The notes beneath the pieces are model-generated. The model saw only the letters and a program-made list of their open reading frames with translations. It did no database searches and was not told the DNA's origin. From positions 196,820 through 260,819 of the forward strand of contig CAYTUK010000002.1 of NCBI GenBank assembly GCA_964441285.1: a DNA stretch of 64,000 nt, read 5' to 3'. A program made the position numbers and the translations under genes. The stretch's first letter is position 1. Every line of letters begins with the position of its first letter. This document shows, one piece after another, positions 26,572 through 35,365 of this stretch. Source of the stretch: S010-25 sp964441285. GTDB taxonomy: Bacteria > Pseudomonadota > Gammaproteobacteria > SZUA-229.

Positions 26572-28050
26572 ATGACCCCCATAGGCACCGATGCCAGGCT
26601 TAATTTATTTTCTTTTTCCGGGAATATACGTACTCTTCATTTAACCTGGATCGCTTTTTTTATCAGCTTTTTTGTCTGGTTTAATCATGCACCATTACTG
26701 CTCTCCATTCAGCAAACCTTTGGCCTGAGCCAGCAGGAACTTAAGGCCCTGCTCATTGTCAATGTCGCGCTCACAATTCCTGCGCGTATTATCATTGGTA
26801 TGCTGGTGGATAAATACGGGCCACGCATTACTTTTTCCTCTTTACTTTTTGTTTCCAGTTTTATCTGTTTCTTTTTTGCGCTGGCTAATTCGTACCAGAT
26901 GCTGCTGATCAGTCGCTTTGCACTGGGTTTTGTCGGCGCAGGTTTTGTTATCGGCATTCGGATGATAGGTGAGTGGTTCCCTGCCAAACAGGTCGGCATT
27001 GCCGAAGGCATTTACGGCGGCTGGGGTAATTTTGGCTCGGCAGCAGCAGCACTGTCATTACCCACCCTTGCGCTGATGTATGGCGGCACTAATGGCTGGC
27101 GTTATGCCGTGGCAACCACCGGTGTCATCGCGCTGATTTATTCATTCATTTACTACAAACTGGCGCGCGACACGCCCAAAGGCGCAACCTATTTTAAACC
27201 AAAAAAAACCGGCGCTATGGAAGTAACCAGTAAAGGTGACTTCTTTTTTTATCTGATAATGAACATCCCAATGTATGCTGCGCTTGCTGTACTGGCATGG
27301 AAGCTGGGGCCAGATAACCTGTACATCCTTGATGCTTTTTTTACTGATGCGACTTACCTTACACTCCTGCTTCTATATATTTATCAGACCACGCATGTCT
27401 GGCGCATTAACGCACAGGTATTCAAAGAGGACATACCAGAAATACACCGTTACCGATTTAAGAATGTTGCCATTCTTGACCTTGCCTATCTGGTCACTTT
27501 TGGCTCCGAACTGGCAGTCGTTTCCATGCTGCCGCTATTCTTTAAGGAAACCTTTGATTTATCCATTGTTGAAGCCGGCTTACTGGCATCGGGTTTTGCT
27601 TTTATGAACCTGGTTGCCCGTCCCAGTGGCGGTTTTTTCAGTGATCGCTTTGGCCGCAAAAAAAGTTTAACCTTATTAATCAGTGGCCTGGGCCTGGGCT
27701 ATTTTCTACTCAGCAACATTACCCCAACGTGGCCACTACCTCTGGCCGTGGCATCAACCATGCTCTGTTCGTTCTTTGTGCAGGCGGGCGAGGGCGCTGT
27801 GTTTGCCATTGTGCCACTGGTAAAACGCCGTATGACCGGTCAAATTGCCGGTATGGCGGGAGCCTATGGCAATGTTGGCGCGGTTTCATTCCTTACCGTA
27901 TTCTCCTTTGTTGACGCATCAACCTTTTTTCTGGTCATTGCCTGTGCTGCGGCTGTCACACTGATTGCAGTACAGTTCCTTGATGAACCCGACGGTCAGA
28001 TGGCTGAGATTATGCCTGACGGCAGCGTCCAGATGATTGATATTTCATAA
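26572..28050 (+). CDS. narK: Nitrate/nitrite transporter of the MFS (NarK/NasA-type)
   Basis: A 492-residue MFS protein with twelve predicted spans and the NNP-family look: FFVWFNHAPLLLSIQQTFGL, an Arg-containing IPARIIIGMLVDKYGPR loop, and glycine-rich EGIYGGWGNFGSAAAA and AGMAGAYGNVGAVSFL, which correspond to the two nitrate signatures. GAGGTT precedes the ATG. The upstream NtrC site and sigma-54 promoter indicate induction under nitrogen limitation, so an assimilatory role is more likely than respiration. No nitrate reductase is in the window, but mobA two genes downstream fits molybdenum-dependent nitrate use. Confidence 0.9.
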   Translation: MTPIGTDARLNLFSFSGNIRTLHLTWIAFFISFFVWFNHAPLLLSIQQTFGLSQQELKALLIVNVALTIPARIIIGMLVDKYGPRITFSSLLFVSSFICFFFALANSYQMLLISRFALGFVGAGFVIGIRMIGEWFPAKQVGIAEGIYGGWGNFGSAAAALSLPTLALMYGGTNGWRYAVATTGVIALIYSFIYYKLARDTPKGATYFKPKKTGAMEVTSKGDFFFYLIMNIPMYAALAVLAWKLGPDNLYILDAFFTDATYLTLLLLYIYQTTHVWRINAQVFKEDIPEIHRYRFKNVAILDLAYLVTFGSELAVVSMLPLFFKETFDLSIVEAGLLASGFAFMNLVARPSGGFFSDRFGRKKSLTLLISGLGLGYFLLSNITPTWPLPLAVASTMLCSFFVQAGEGAVFAIVPLVKRRMTGQIAGMAGAYGNVGAVSFLTVFSFVDASTFFLVIACAAAVTLIAVQFLDEPDGQMAEIMPDGSVQMIDIS

Positions 28051-28099
28051 TATTGGAGAAGACCGGCTCCCTGGGTGAAATTTATGGCAAGATTCGGTT

Positions 28100-29821
28100 A
28101 TGCGATCCACTTTACAAATTACCCTTAGCCAGAGTTCCTGTAAAGGCAAAAAACCGCGCAACGAAGATTTTTATGGCGCACTCATACCTGAAGATTCCAC
28201 CCTGGAAAGCAAAGGTATCGCCTGTGCAATTGCCGATGGCATGGGTAGCTGCGCCAACGCACAGGAAGCCAGTGAGCATTGTGTTAAAGGTTTTCTGAAT
28301 GATTATTTTAGTACCCCCGAAACCTGGTCGGTTAAAACCTCAGGTGCCAAAGTTCTCACCGCTATAAATAGCTGGCTGTTAAGCAATGGTAACAAAGAGC
28401 ATGTGCATGGCATGGTCACTACCTTCAGTGCTATTATTTTCAAGTCCACCACGGCTCACCTTTTTCACATTGGCGATTCACGTATTTATCGCTACCGTAA
28501 TCACAACAATAAAGCTGATTTTGAGTGCCTTACCCAGGATCACCGAGTCTGGATTTCGGAGCAAAAGAATTATTTAAGCCGGGCGATGGGCATCGATTTT
28601 CATCTGGATATCGACTACCGTACTGTTACCATAGAATCCAGTGATATTTTTATCATGACCACTGATGGCGTCCATGATTATCTTAATGACGCACAGCTTA
28701 AAACACACCTTGAAACCTCCGCCAGTATGGAAGTTATTGCCGACGAAATTATTCGTCATGCGCTCAAAGCAGGGAGCCACGACAATGTTACCTGCCAAAT
28801 CATTCATATTGATAATACCCCCGAACAGGATGCCAATGAAGTTTATAAACAGCTGACACGCCTACCTTTTCCACCACCAATGGGTCCAGGCATGACCATT
28901 GACGGTTATGAGATACTCGATGAAATACACGCCAGCACCACTTCACAGTTATATAAAGTTCGCGACCGAGAAAGTGGCCAGCTATTTATAATGAAAACAC
29001 CCTCCGTAAATTATTCTGATGACCCCGCTTATATTGAACGTTTTTATATGGAAGAATGGGCCGGTAAACGCATCAACAATGACTTCGTATTACATATTTA
29101 TGAATTAAAACGCCCACGTAATTTCCTGTATTTTATTATGGAATATATTGAAGGCAAAACCCTGCGCCAGTGGATGAAACAAAATCCGATGGCAGACATT
29201 GCTGAAGTCAGCGAGATTACTCATAAAATTATTCAGGGGTTACGCGCCTTTCATCGAATGGAAATGTTACATCGTGATCTGAAACCTGAAAATATTATGT
29301 TAACCAAAGACAATAACATTAAAATTATTGATTTTGGCTCAGTTAAAATTGCCGGGGTTCAGGAGATCAGCACACCGGTTGAACGCGTTGATTTACTCGG
29401 TACAAAAAATTATACCGCCCCAGAGTACCTGTTAGGATCAGAAGGCAATAACCGTGCTGATATTTTTTCACTTGGCACCCTGGTTTATGAGATGCTAACT
29501 GGCGAATTACCCTATGGCGATAGACTCACCTGCAAACTTAACTGGCGCACGCTGAATAAAATTAAATATACCAGCGCAATTGTACACAACCCCATGATAC
29601 CTTTATGGCTGGATGGCGCGGTGGAAAAAGCGGTTAAAATTGATTACCGCACTCGGTATGACACTTTCTCCGAATTCTTTTTTGATCTGACCCACCCAAA
29701 TCCAGCACTGATGAAACGCTCGATGCCACTACTTGAAAGTAATCCGACTGTTTTCTGGAAGCTGCTGTCCGGTTTTTTATTCGCGGCAAATATCGGCTGG
29801 TTACTGTACTTTACTTTATGA
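28100..29821 (+). CDS. Bifunctional PP2C phosphatase / Ser-Thr protein kinase with C-terminal membrane anchor
   Basis: Residues 1-240 form a PP2C-type phosphatase with metal-binding acids in ADGMGSCANAQEASEH, HIGDSRIYRY, MTTDGVHDYL and SHDNVTCQI. Residues about 270-530 form a Hanks-type kinase with HRDLKPENIML (catalytic loop), IIDFGSVKIAG (DFG) and NYTAPEYLLG. The protein ends in one hydrophobic segment (LLSGFLFAANIGWLLYFTL). It lies 49 bases after narK and overlaps mobA by ATGA, so it shares the NtrC-controlled unit. It probably sets the phosphorylation state of a nitrate-use protein, and the transporter is the obvious candidate, but that is inference. Confidence 0.87.
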   Translation: MRSTLQITLSQSSCKGKKPRNEDFYGALIPEDSTLESKGIACAIADGMGSCANAQEASEHCVKGFLNDYFSTPETWSVKTSGAKVLTAINSWLLSNGNKEHVHGMVTTFSAIIFKSTTAHLFHIGDSRIYRYRNHNNKADFECLTQDHRVWISEQKNYLSRAMGIDFHLDIDYRTVTIESSDIFIMTTDGVHDYLNDAQLKTHLETSASMEVIADEIIRHALKAGSHDNVTCQIIHIDNTPEQDANEVYKQLTRLPFPPPMGPGMTIDGYEILDEIHASTTSQLYKVRDRESGQLFIMKTPSVNYSDDPAYIERFYMEEWAGKRINNDFVLHIYELKRPRNFLYFIMEYIEGKTLRQWMKQNPMADIAEVSEITHKIIQGLRAFHRMEMLHRDLKPENIMLTKDNNIKIIDFGSVKIAGVQEISTPVERVDLLGTKNYTAPEYLLGSEGNNRADIFSLGTLVYEMLTGELPYGDRLTCKLNWRTLNKIKYTSAIVHNPMIPLWLDGAVEKAVKIDYRTRYDTFSEFFFDLTHPNPALMKRSMPLLESNPTVFWKLLSGFLFAANIGWLLYFTL

Positions 29822-30432
29822 TACTGCCTAAACAAAAATACAGCTGCATTATTCTGGCAGGCGGTGAGGGTAAACGTGTTGGCGGCGCAGACAAAGGCCT
29901 GCTTGAGCTCAATAATAAAAAACTGATTGAACATGTCATTAATGTGCTTAAACCACAGGTAAATGAAATAATTATCAGCGCAAATCGAAATATAAAAACA
30001 TATGAAAACTATGGCTATAAAGTAGTGCCCGACCGGGCAAATCACTATCAGGGGCCATTAGCAGGGATTGCGGCAGCGCTGCCTTATTGCAATAACGAAT
30101 GGGTATTTATTGCACCCTGTGATATGCCTCGGCTACCTGCCGATATAATTGACAGACTGGCAGCGGGTACATTAACCGGTAATCTTTGTATTGCTGAAAT
30201 CGACGCCAGGTTACAACTGCTTCTTTTGCTTAATAAGAAGCTATACACATCCATTACCCACACGTTGAAAAACAAACAGTTAAGACTCATGCAATGGGTA
30301 AAATCACAAGCACCACAAATTATACCTTTCCCGCAAAATGCCGCCCTCAAAAACTTTAATACCAAAAATGATTTTACTGCTGCCGCTATTGAGGCTATAG
30401 ACCACAACAACGAACCACCACAAAAAAAGTAA
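29818..30432 (+). CDS. mobA: Molybdenum cofactor guanylyltransferase MobA
   Basis: The 204-residue protein begins with the nucleotidyltransferase loop IILAGGEGKRVGGADKGL. GPLAGIAAALPY and the metal-binding FIAPCDMPRLP follow. MobA joins GMP to molybdopterin to give MGD, needed by nitrate reductases. It overlaps the kinase gene by four bases and is transcribed with narK. The sequence is of normal length and shows no damage. Confidence 0.92.
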   Translation: MILPKQKYSCIILAGGEGKRVGGADKGLLELNNKKLIEHVINVLKPQVNEIIISANRNIKTYENYGYKVVPDRANHYQGPLAGIAAALPYCNNEWVFIAPCDMPRLPADIIDRLAAGTLTGNLCIAEIDARLQLLLLLNKKLYTSITHTLKNKQLRLMQWVKSQAPQIIPFPQNAALKNFNTKNDFTAAAIEAIDHNNEPPQKK

Positions 30433-30496
30433 ACTAAACGTCACTTTTATCCCTTACACCCTTGCACCTTTTCTGGTTGCCACTCAAAATACCCTG

Positions 30497-31639
30497 ATGC
30501 CACTATCACTCGCTCAGCGCAAACGGGAAACAAACCACATCACCCTGTGGGGGGTTGTAGTAAATATCGTTCTTTCAACGATAAAAATAGTGGGTGGTAT
30601 TGCCGGACACTCGCAGGCACTCATTGCTGACGGCCTGCATTCACTCTCTGATCTGGCCAGTGACGGCATGATTCTAGTTGCTGCCAAACACGCCAGTGAA
30701 GATGCTGATGAAGACCATCCTTATGGCCATGCCCGCTACGAAACCATTGCAACCGTTGCCCTGGGTACCCTGCTGATTGTAGTCGGTGCTGGCATTGGTG
30801 TTGATGCCATCAGTCGACTTAATCAGGAAGGTACCCCTCAAATACCACAACTTTATACCCTCGTTATTGCCGCCATTTCTATTATTAGCAAGGAATGGCT
30901 CTATCACGCCACAAAACAGGTTGCCTTACGGATTAAATCACAAATGCTTGAGGCAAATGCCTGGCACCACCGTACTGACGCCATTTCTTCAATTATTGTC
31001 TTCATTGGCATTAGTGGCACATATTTTGGCTACCCCTTACTGGACGAAATTGCAGCATTACTGGTCGCCTTTATGATCGCGAAAATCGGTATCGATCTGG
31101 CTCGCCAGGGTGTTCAGGAACTGGTTGATACCGCGCTAAAGCCAGAGCTGATCCAGCAGATCAAACAAACCATCCTCTCCGTTGACGATGTACGCCAGCT
31201 CCATATGTTGCGTAGCCGCCACATGGGGCATAACGCATTAGTAGATGTACACATTCAGGTATCCCCCAGACTCAGTGTTTCGGAAGGCCATCACATATCC
31301 GAAATGGTTGAAAAAAAGCTTAAGCAGACCTTTGAAGAAATTAATGATGTGACCGTTCATATTGACCCGGAAGATGATGAAACGGCTGCAAGCTGCTCAC
31401 AATTGCCGCTTCGAAGTGAATTATTAGTCACCCTGCATCATGCCTGGCAAAAATCAGGCAACTTGAACTCCATCCAGGATGTTACCTTGCACTACCTGAA
31501 TGGTCGTATCGACATTGAGGCGGTATTCCCACTTACAAACCTGACCTCGATGGATGAAATCAGGGAGATAAAAAAGAATTTTAACGCAACTTGCCAACAA
31601 CTCTCCTACATTGGTGCTTGCTACCTCAATTTTCGATAA
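30497..31639 (+). CDS. Cation diffusion facilitator (CDF) metal exporter
   Basis: A 380-residue CDF protein. The first metal site reads LIADGLHSLSDLASD in TM2, followed by the conserved HPYGHARYE loop, and HHRTDAISSI in TM5 completes it. A C-terminal cytoplasmic dimer domain (about 210-295) contains VDVHIQVSP. An additional C-terminal domain of about 85 residues, beyond the usual FieF length, ends with CYLNFR. The Asp/His set in TM2 and TM5 suits Zn or Fe, but the ion cannot be fixed. It lies 64 bases after mobA and may be cotranscribed. Confidence 0.87.
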   Translation: MPLSLAQRKRETNHITLWGVVVNIVLSTIKIVGGIAGHSQALIADGLHSLSDLASDGMILVAAKHASEDADEDHPYGHARYETIATVALGTLLIVVGAGIGVDAISRLNQEGTPQIPQLYTLVIAAISIISKEWLYHATKQVALRIKSQMLEANAWHHRTDAISSIIVFIGISGTYFGYPLLDEIAALLVAFMIAKIGIDLARQGVQELVDTALKPELIQQIKQTILSVDDVRQLHMLRSRHMGHNALVDVHIQVSPRLSVSEGHHISEMVEKKLKQTFEEINDVTVHIDPEDDETAASCSQLPLRSELLVTLHHAWQKSGNLNSIQDVTLHYLNGRIDIEAVFPLTNLTSMDEIREIKKNFNATCQQLSYIGACYLNFR

Positions 31640-31642
31640 TGC

Positions 31643-31657
31643 GCACTATTTTAGTGC
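31643..31657 (+). promoter_or_regulatory. NtrC-like binding site of glnA
   Basis: GCACTATTTTAGTGC is a perfect dyad of the NtrC type, centred about 88 bases upstream of the predicted start point. With its flanks (AATG and CATTATTTTT) it can also form a hairpin with a T-rich tail immediately after the CDF gene. Confidence 0.75.
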
Positions 31658-31710
31658 ATTATTTTTGCCCATTACATGGATAAAAGCCGTTAAAATGGGG
31701 TTTCCCTTAT

Positions 31711-31726
31711 TGGCATGTTTCGTGCA
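31711..31726 (+). promoter_or_regulatory. Sigma-54 promoter of glnA
   Basis: TGGCATGTTTCGTGCA keeps the invariant GG and GC at the right spacing, with two deviations from TGGCAC-N5-TTGCA. The leader to the ATG is about 160 bases. Confidence 0.75.
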
Positions 31727-31899
31727 AAATTACCTTCATGTCGAAACAGTCTTAATTGTGTCTTTCAGTTAAAGATTCGAAACAGAGTGCTTCCGGTCCT
31801 TTACTGGAGCTAAGCATAAACAGTTCCACCCGGCCTTGTTGGGCGAATATAATGGGTGGTTTTTATTGTATAAATATCGAGAAGAAAGAGGTTTATAAA

Positions 31900-33309
31900 A
31901 TGTCTGCAAGTGACGTTCTAAATATGATTAAGGAAAAAGACGTTAAGTTTGTCGATTTCCGTTTTACTGACACCCAGGGTAAAGAACAACATGTCTCTGT
32001 GCCTGCCGATACCATTGACGAAGGCGAACTGGACGGTGGCAAGATGTTTGATGGCTCTTCCATCTCCGGCTGGAAAGGCATTAATGCCTCTGACATGATT
32101 TTAATGCCCGACTGTGATTCTCAGGTGATTGATCCGTTCTGTGAAGAAGTCACCCTGAATCTACGTTGTGACGTTATTGAACCGTCTGACATGCAGGGCT
32201 ATAACCGCGACCCACGTTCCATCGCTAAACGTGCTGAAGCCTACCTGCAATCGTCCGGCATCGGTGATAGCGCATATTTTGGCCCTGAGAATGAATTCTT
32301 TGTGTTTGATAGCATTCAGTGGACCGACACCATGGGCGAGTCGGGTTACAAAATAGGTTCTGAAGAAGCCGCCTGGTCATCAAATAAGAGCTTTGAAGGC
32401 GGTAATATGGGGCACCGCCCCGGCATCAAAGGCGGTTACTTCCCCGTCCCCCCCGTCGATTCACTCCAGGACATGCGCTCAGCTATGTGCCTGGTAATGG
32501 ACGAAATGGGTGCCAAAACCGAAGTTCACCACCATGAAGTGGGTACTGCGGGTCAGTGTGAAATTGGCGCGCTGTTTAATACCCTGGTACGTAAAGCAGA
32601 CGAAGTACAGATATTTAAGTATGTGGTACATAATGTTGCTCATGCTTATGGTAAAACAGCGACCTTTATGCCAAAGCCTTTAGTCGGCGATAATGGCAAT
32701 GGCATGCATGTTCACCAGTCCATTTTTAAAGATGGTGAAAACCTCTTCTCCGGTGATCTCTATGGTGGTCTCTCACAAACCGCACTGTACTACATCGGCG
32801 GTGTGATTAAACATGCGAAAGCCCTGAATGCGTTCGCCAATGCTTCCACCAACAGCTACAAACGCTTAGTTCCGGGCTTTGAAGCCCCGGTTATGCTGGC
32901 TTATTCTGCCCGCAACCGCTCCGCTTCAATCCGTATCCCTTTTGTTGCTAACCCTAAAGGTCGTCGTATTGAAGTGCGTTTTGGTGACAATACCGCCAAT
33001 CCATATCTGTGCTTTGCCGCCATGCTGATGGCCGGTATCGACGGCATTAAAAATAAAATTGATCCCGGTGAAGCCGCAACCAAAGACCTGTATGACCTGC
33101 CGCCAGAAGAAGAAGCAAAAATCCCACAGGTTGCCGTCTCTTTTGATGAAGCATTAACCGCGCTGGATCAGGATCGTGCTTTTCTGACGGAGGGCGGTGT
33201 GTTTGATGATGACATGATAAATGGTTTTATCGAACTAAAAAGCGAAGAAGTTCAGCGCCTGCGTATGTCAACGCATCCCTGTGAGTTTGAAATGTACTAC
33301 AGCGTATAA
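31900..33309 (+). CDS. glnA: Glutamine synthetase, type I
   Basis: Starting at the ATG at 31900, behind AAGAAAGAGG, the protein has 469 residues, the same as E. coli GlnA. FVDFRFTDTQGKEQHVSVP opens it, MFDGSSISGWKGI and GPENEFFVFDSI mark the N-domain and metal site, and HHHEVGTAGQCEI, NGNGMHVHQS and RNRSASIRIP form the active site. DLYDLPPEEE contains the Tyr that is adenylylated in GS-I beta enzymes. It makes glutamine from glutamate, ammonia and ATP. The NtrC/sigma-54 site upstream indicates nitrogen control. An in-frame ATG at 31756 is upstream of the natural start. Confidence 0.97.
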   Translation: MSASDVLNMIKEKDVKFVDFRFTDTQGKEQHVSVPADTIDEGELDGGKMFDGSSISGWKGINASDMILMPDCDSQVIDPFCEEVTLNLRCDVIEPSDMQGYNRDPRSIAKRAEAYLQSSGIGDSAYFGPENEFFVFDSIQWTDTMGESGYKIGSEEAAWSSNKSFEGGNMGHRPGIKGGYFPVPPVDSLQDMRSAMCLVMDEMGAKTEVHHHEVGTAGQCEIGALFNTLVRKADEVQIFKYVVHNVAHAYGKTATFMPKPLVGDNGNGMHVHQSIFKDGENLFSGDLYGGLSQTALYYIGGVIKHAKALNAFANASTNSYKRLVPGFEAPVMLAYSARNRSASIRIPFVANPKGRRIEVRFGDNTANPYLCFAAMLMAGIDGIKNKIDPGEAATKDLYDLPPEEEAKIPQVAVSFDEALTALDQDRAFLTEGGVFDDDMINGFIELKSEEVQRLRMSTHPCEFEMYYSV

Positions 33310-33343
33310 GCTGGCTCCAGCCTTAAAATGGCACCGCTAAAAG

Positions 33344-33378
33344 CACTAAAAAGCCCCGTTTAATGGGGCTTTTTAGTG
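33344..33378 (+). terminator. Rho-independent terminator of glnA
   Basis: A perfect 14-bp stem (CACTAAAAAGCCCC/GGGGCTTTTTAGTG) with a 7-base loop. A5 and T5 tracts lie within the stem, which makes it functional in both directions. Confidence 0.85.
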
Positions 33379-33497
33379 TCCATTTTACTTTTCCCGGCCA
33401 ACCAGCACCCACTCTATAATTCAATGATTAAACGGCTAAATTACTAGAAAAAAATATCTATATTGCAGGACTCACGAATACCCGTTAAGCTTAACGA

Positions 33498-34028
33498 ATG
33501 CAAAAAGCCATTTTATTCCTGATGCTGTGCTTGCCTTTACTTGCACAGGCCAGCCTTTACAAAGGTTTCGACAAAGAAGGCAACGTCGCTTACTCCGATA
33601 CCCCTTTCCCGAACTCGAAGAAAATCAGCCTGCCAGCAATATCGGTAATGGAGCTACCAAAACCCAGCGCAAAAGCCAAAACGCCAGCGCCAGAAAAAAA
33701 GTCAGCGACGGTTAGCTATACACATTTAGCCATCTCTTCCCCCAAAAACCAGCAAACCATCTGGAACAACAACCAGCTTACTGTCATTCTGGCATTATTC
33801 CCCTCGCTCAATACAAAGGCTGGGGACTATATTCAACTACTCATGGATGGCAAAATAATCGTTAACAACAGCGCTAAAACCGCACTTCAAATTGGTTATG
33901 TTGATCGCGGTACTCATCGGCTGCAAACAGTGATACGAAATAAACAAGGGAAAGTGGTTAAACGCAGCAAAACTATTACCATGTACATCAAACACACCAT
34001 CATACATCGCGCAGCACCTCACCCCTGA
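33498..34028 (+). CDS. DUF4124-domain exported protein
   Basis: The 176-residue protein has a signal peptide (ending LLAQAS). A DUF4124-type start, LYKGFDKEGNVAYSDTPFPN, resembles a short beta repeat seen in many gammaproteobacterial periplasmic proteins. A Pro/Lys/Ala-rich linker and a C-terminal beta-rich domain (AISSPKNQQTIWNNNQ, LLMDGKII, DRGTHRLQTVIRN) follow. The function is unknown. Its place between glnA and glnL is a recurring arrangement in gammaproteobacteria. Confidence 0.78.
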   Translation: MQKAILFLMLCLPLLAQASLYKGFDKEGNVAYSDTPFPNSKKISLPAISVMELPKPSAKAKTPAPEKKSATVSYTHLAISSPKNQQTIWNNNQLTVILALFPSLNTKAGDYIQLLMDGKIIVNNSAKTALQIGYVDRGTHRLQTVIRNKQGKVVKRSKTITMYIKHTIIHRAAPHP

Positions 34029-34082
34029 GTACTGAAGAAACGTTCTCGTCAAACACACTAAATATAGAAAAAAACTTCATAT

Positions 34083-34099
34083 TGCACCATCGTGGTGCA
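34083..34099 (+). promoter_or_regulatory. NtrC-like binding site upstream of glnL
   Basis: TGCACCATCGTGGTGCA is a perfect dyad matching the NtrC consensus. It lies about 148 bases upstream of the sigma-54 element of glnLG, which is a normal enhancer distance. Confidence 0.72.
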
Positions 34100-34230
34100 A
34101 TAATACTGCTATTATTCATTCTCCTGACCTGATGCGCCGAACACCGATTACTTTTGCTCATTAACTTCCCGTAACACCTTGTTTTTAGCTGGTTTTAACT
34201 TTGAAAAAAAATGATTACCTGCTTTTTAAT

Positions 34231-34246
34231 CGGCATGGTTTTTGCT
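34231..34246 (+). promoter_or_regulatory. Sigma-54 promoter of glnLG
   Basis: CGGCATGGTTTTTGCT keeps GG, GC and the TTGC box at correct spacing. The predicted start point lies only about 14 bases before the glnL ATG. Confidence 0.65.
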
Positions 34247-34270
34247 TAATCTTACACAAGAGCCATATAA

Positions 34271-35365
34271 ATGAATCAGCCTAATCCCAATCCCCAACAA
34301 ACCATACTCGATAGTCTGCATACGGCCATTATGATCATCGACCGGCAGCTGCAAATAAAGCACATGAATCCATCGGCTGAAATGCTCTTTCATTTTAGTC
34401 GCAACCGGGCCATCAATCGAAAGATAGATCAACTCATTATCAATGAACACGAACTCTACAACCGCCTCAGGCAATCACTGGCTTCCAGCCACCCCTTTAG
34501 TCTCTACGAAGCACAATTAAAAATTCACAACAACACGGACATTGCGGTTGATTACTCAGTTTCACCTCTCGAATATAAAACCAGAGACAAATCTTTATTA
34601 CTGGAATTTTCCCCACTCAAGCATATTCAAAAGTACGCACAGGAAGAAACACTCATTGCTCAACATGAAGCAAGCAAATCGCTGATGCGCGGACTGGCAC
34701 ATGAAATTAAAAACCCGCTGGGTGGATTACGTGGCGCGGCACAGCTGCTGGAACGTGAGCTTGACGAAAAAAACAAGGTCTTCACTCAAATTATTATTAA
34801 TGAAGCTGACCGCCTGAAAAATCTGGTTGATCGCATGGCCGGCCCCAAAGAAATACCGAACATAAGTGCCATTAACATACATAAAGTTATTGAGCACGTT
34901 CGTCGACTGGTCAATGCTGAACTCAAAGAAACCGTGAATGATAGAAAATCAATACAGCTTAACAGCGATTATGACCCCAGCATCCCTGATTTAGCCGCCG
35001 ATGAGTCGATGCTGATTCAGATCATATTAAATATCACTCGTAATGCCGTTTCTGCAATTAATGCAACGGGGCAGATTGTTTTTAAAACACGCACTCGCCG
35101 TAATCGCACGATTGGTATAACCACCTATCCGCTGGTGGCATCCATTGAAATTACCGATAATGGCAGTGGTGTTAATACCGATCTACAGGAAAAAATATTT
35201 TTACCCATGATTACCGGACGTGCTGATGGGACCGGGCTGGGCCTGTCTATTGCACAGTCATTAGTGCAGCAGCATCACGGCCTGATCGAATTTACCAGCT
35301 ACCCTGGCGAAACAACTTTTACCATACTGCTACCAATTCAACACCAAAATGGAGACACCGTATGA
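34271..35365 (+). CDS. glnL: Nitrogen regulation sensor kinase NtrB
   Basis: A 364-residue soluble sensor kinase with an N-terminal PAS domain (SLHTAIMIIDRQLQIKHMNP). The H-box is GLAHEIKNPLGGLRGAAQLL, the N-box ILNITRNAVSAI, and the ATP lid has GTGLGLSIAQSLV. This matches NtrB/GlnL, which phosphorylates NtrC when PII reports nitrogen shortage. It overlaps ntrC by four bases (ATGA). Its own NtrC site indicates autoregulation. Confidence 0.94.
   Translation: MNQPNPNPQQTILDSLHTAIMIIDRQLQIKHMNPSAEMLFHFSRNRAINRKIDQLIINEHELYNRLRQSLASSHPFSLYEAQLKIHNNTDIAVDYSVSPLEYKTRDKSLLLEFSPLKHIQKYAQEETLIAQHEASKSLMRGLAHEIKNPLGGLRGAAQLLERELDEKNKVFTQIIINEADRLKNLVDRMAGPKEIPNISAINIHKVIEHVRRLVNAELKETVNDRKSIQLNSDYDPSIPDLAADESMLIQIILNITRNAVSAINATGQIVFKTRTRRNRTIGITTYPLVASIEITDNGSGVNTDLQEKIFLPMITGRADGTGLGLSIAQSLVQQHHGLIEFTSYPGETTFTILLPIQHQNGDTV

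Noticed and set aside
26572..29821. A respiratory (FNR-type) interpretation of narK
   Set aside because: I looked for an FNR dyad upstream and saw none, while a full sigma-54 element and an NtrC dyad are present.
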